Of a stretch of 64,000 bases of DNA, positions 63,838-64,000 are shown one piece after another (the first letter of the stretch is position 1; each line of letters opens with the position of its first letter). The notes beneath the pieces are model-generated. The model saw only the letters and a list, made by a program, of their open reading frames with translations, had not been told where the DNA came from and searched no databases. The position numbers and the translations under genes were made by a program. Origin of the DNA: Nitrospira sp. (GTDB lineage Bacteria > Nitrospirota > Nitrospiria > Nitrospirales > Nitrospiraceae); assembly GCA_022842445.1 (NCBI GenBank), contig JALHPO010000001.1, forward strand, positions 295,144 through 359,143. The letters are read 5' to 3'.

Positions 63838-64000
63838 TTAATCTTCCTCCGGATTGATAATATGCAGCCCGGCCGTTTTTGATGCGGCTAACAGCTGCGT
63901 GTCTGCACTGACGACCGTTAATCGTAACGGCTTCAATTCCAACGCCATGGCCAGATGCATCACTTGCGGAGACCGGAGAAACGGATACTCCAAGACAAGT
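63838..64000 (-). CDS. PIN-domain protein, C-terminal fragment (VapC-like)
   Basis: The last 53 codons only; the start lies beyond the right edge. RSPQVMHLAMALELKPLRLT and VVSADTQLLAASKTAGLHII with the conserved Asp and the final NPEED match the C-terminus of PIN-domain ribonucleases of VapBC toxin-antitoxin pairs. An antitoxin gene would be expected just to the right. Confidence 0.65.
   Translation of the reverse strand, partial: LVLEYPFLRSPQVMHLAMALELKPLRLTVVSADTQLLAASKTAGLHIINPEED

Overview
The window looks like a chromosomal segment of a Gram-negative, diderm bacterium with moderately high GC. It has secretin, RND/OEP efflux, TolC-type and beta-barrel outer-membrane proteins, lipoproteins, several c-type cytochromes and ECF-sigma signalling. 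Gene content and protein style (Ig/RHS giants, caspase-like peptidase, PilZ, HPII-type catalase) would fit a Nitrospirota/Nitrospira-like genome, but no marker gene here proves the lineage.

Layout. (1) 1-4749: a truncated Tyr/Gly/Pro/Gln-rich lipoprotein gene faces an ECF sigma / membrane anti-sigma / exported caspase-like peptidase operon. (2) 4928-21512: a tRNA-Phe(GAA) gene followed by a composite genomic island. The 44-bp 3' end of the tRNA recurs at 11742-11785 and 21469-21512, so two elements (about 6.8 and 9.7 kb) sit in tandem. Element 1 holds an N-terminally truncated tyrosine integrase, a HigBA toxin-antitoxin pair, a PAS protein, a murein endopeptidase cassette bracketed by direct repeats, a transposase relic and a tandem-PilZ protein. 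Element 2 holds a decayed second integrase, a small lipoprotein, a thioredoxin-reductase-like protein, envelope proteins, an exported large catalase, a hemerythrin protein and a 188-bp MITE. (3) 21658-30362 (minus strand): a compact type II secretion/type IV pilus hybrid cluster (PilP/GspC-, PilO-, PilN- and PilM-like proteins, GspE ATPase, LysM lipoprotein, pseudopilin, and a secretin with TPR and cohesin-like domains), preceded by a cytochrome c. (4) 30405-48836 (minus strand): two giant secreted proteins. One is a 3578-aa Ig-like protein with about 2.5-kb internal super-repeats; the other is a 2390-aa RHS protein with an Ig stalk, a glycine-zipper C-terminal tip and a small two-helix membrane protein immediately downstream that is a candidate immunity protein. 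(5) 49224-50392: two small exported proteins sharing a cysteine-containing N-terminal module, one with a retropepsin-like domain. (6) 50505-56638 (minus strand): a heavy-metal RND efflux operon ending in a cytochrome c. (7) 56884-64000: housekeeping and metabolic genes (two RNA methyltransferases, an HTH regulator, an alpha/beta hydrolase, a ThDP decarboxylase, and a PIN-domain fragment at the edge).

Themes. Element 2 is largely an oxidative-stress/envelope cargo island. The secretion cluster lies next to and on the same strand as the two giant surface proteins, so a dedicated export route is a reasonable but unproven hypothesis. The RHS tip and its neighbour are the best candidate for a new toxin-immunity pair, and the repeated att sites with helically phased arm repeats give an unusually readable record of serial integration at one tRNA gene.
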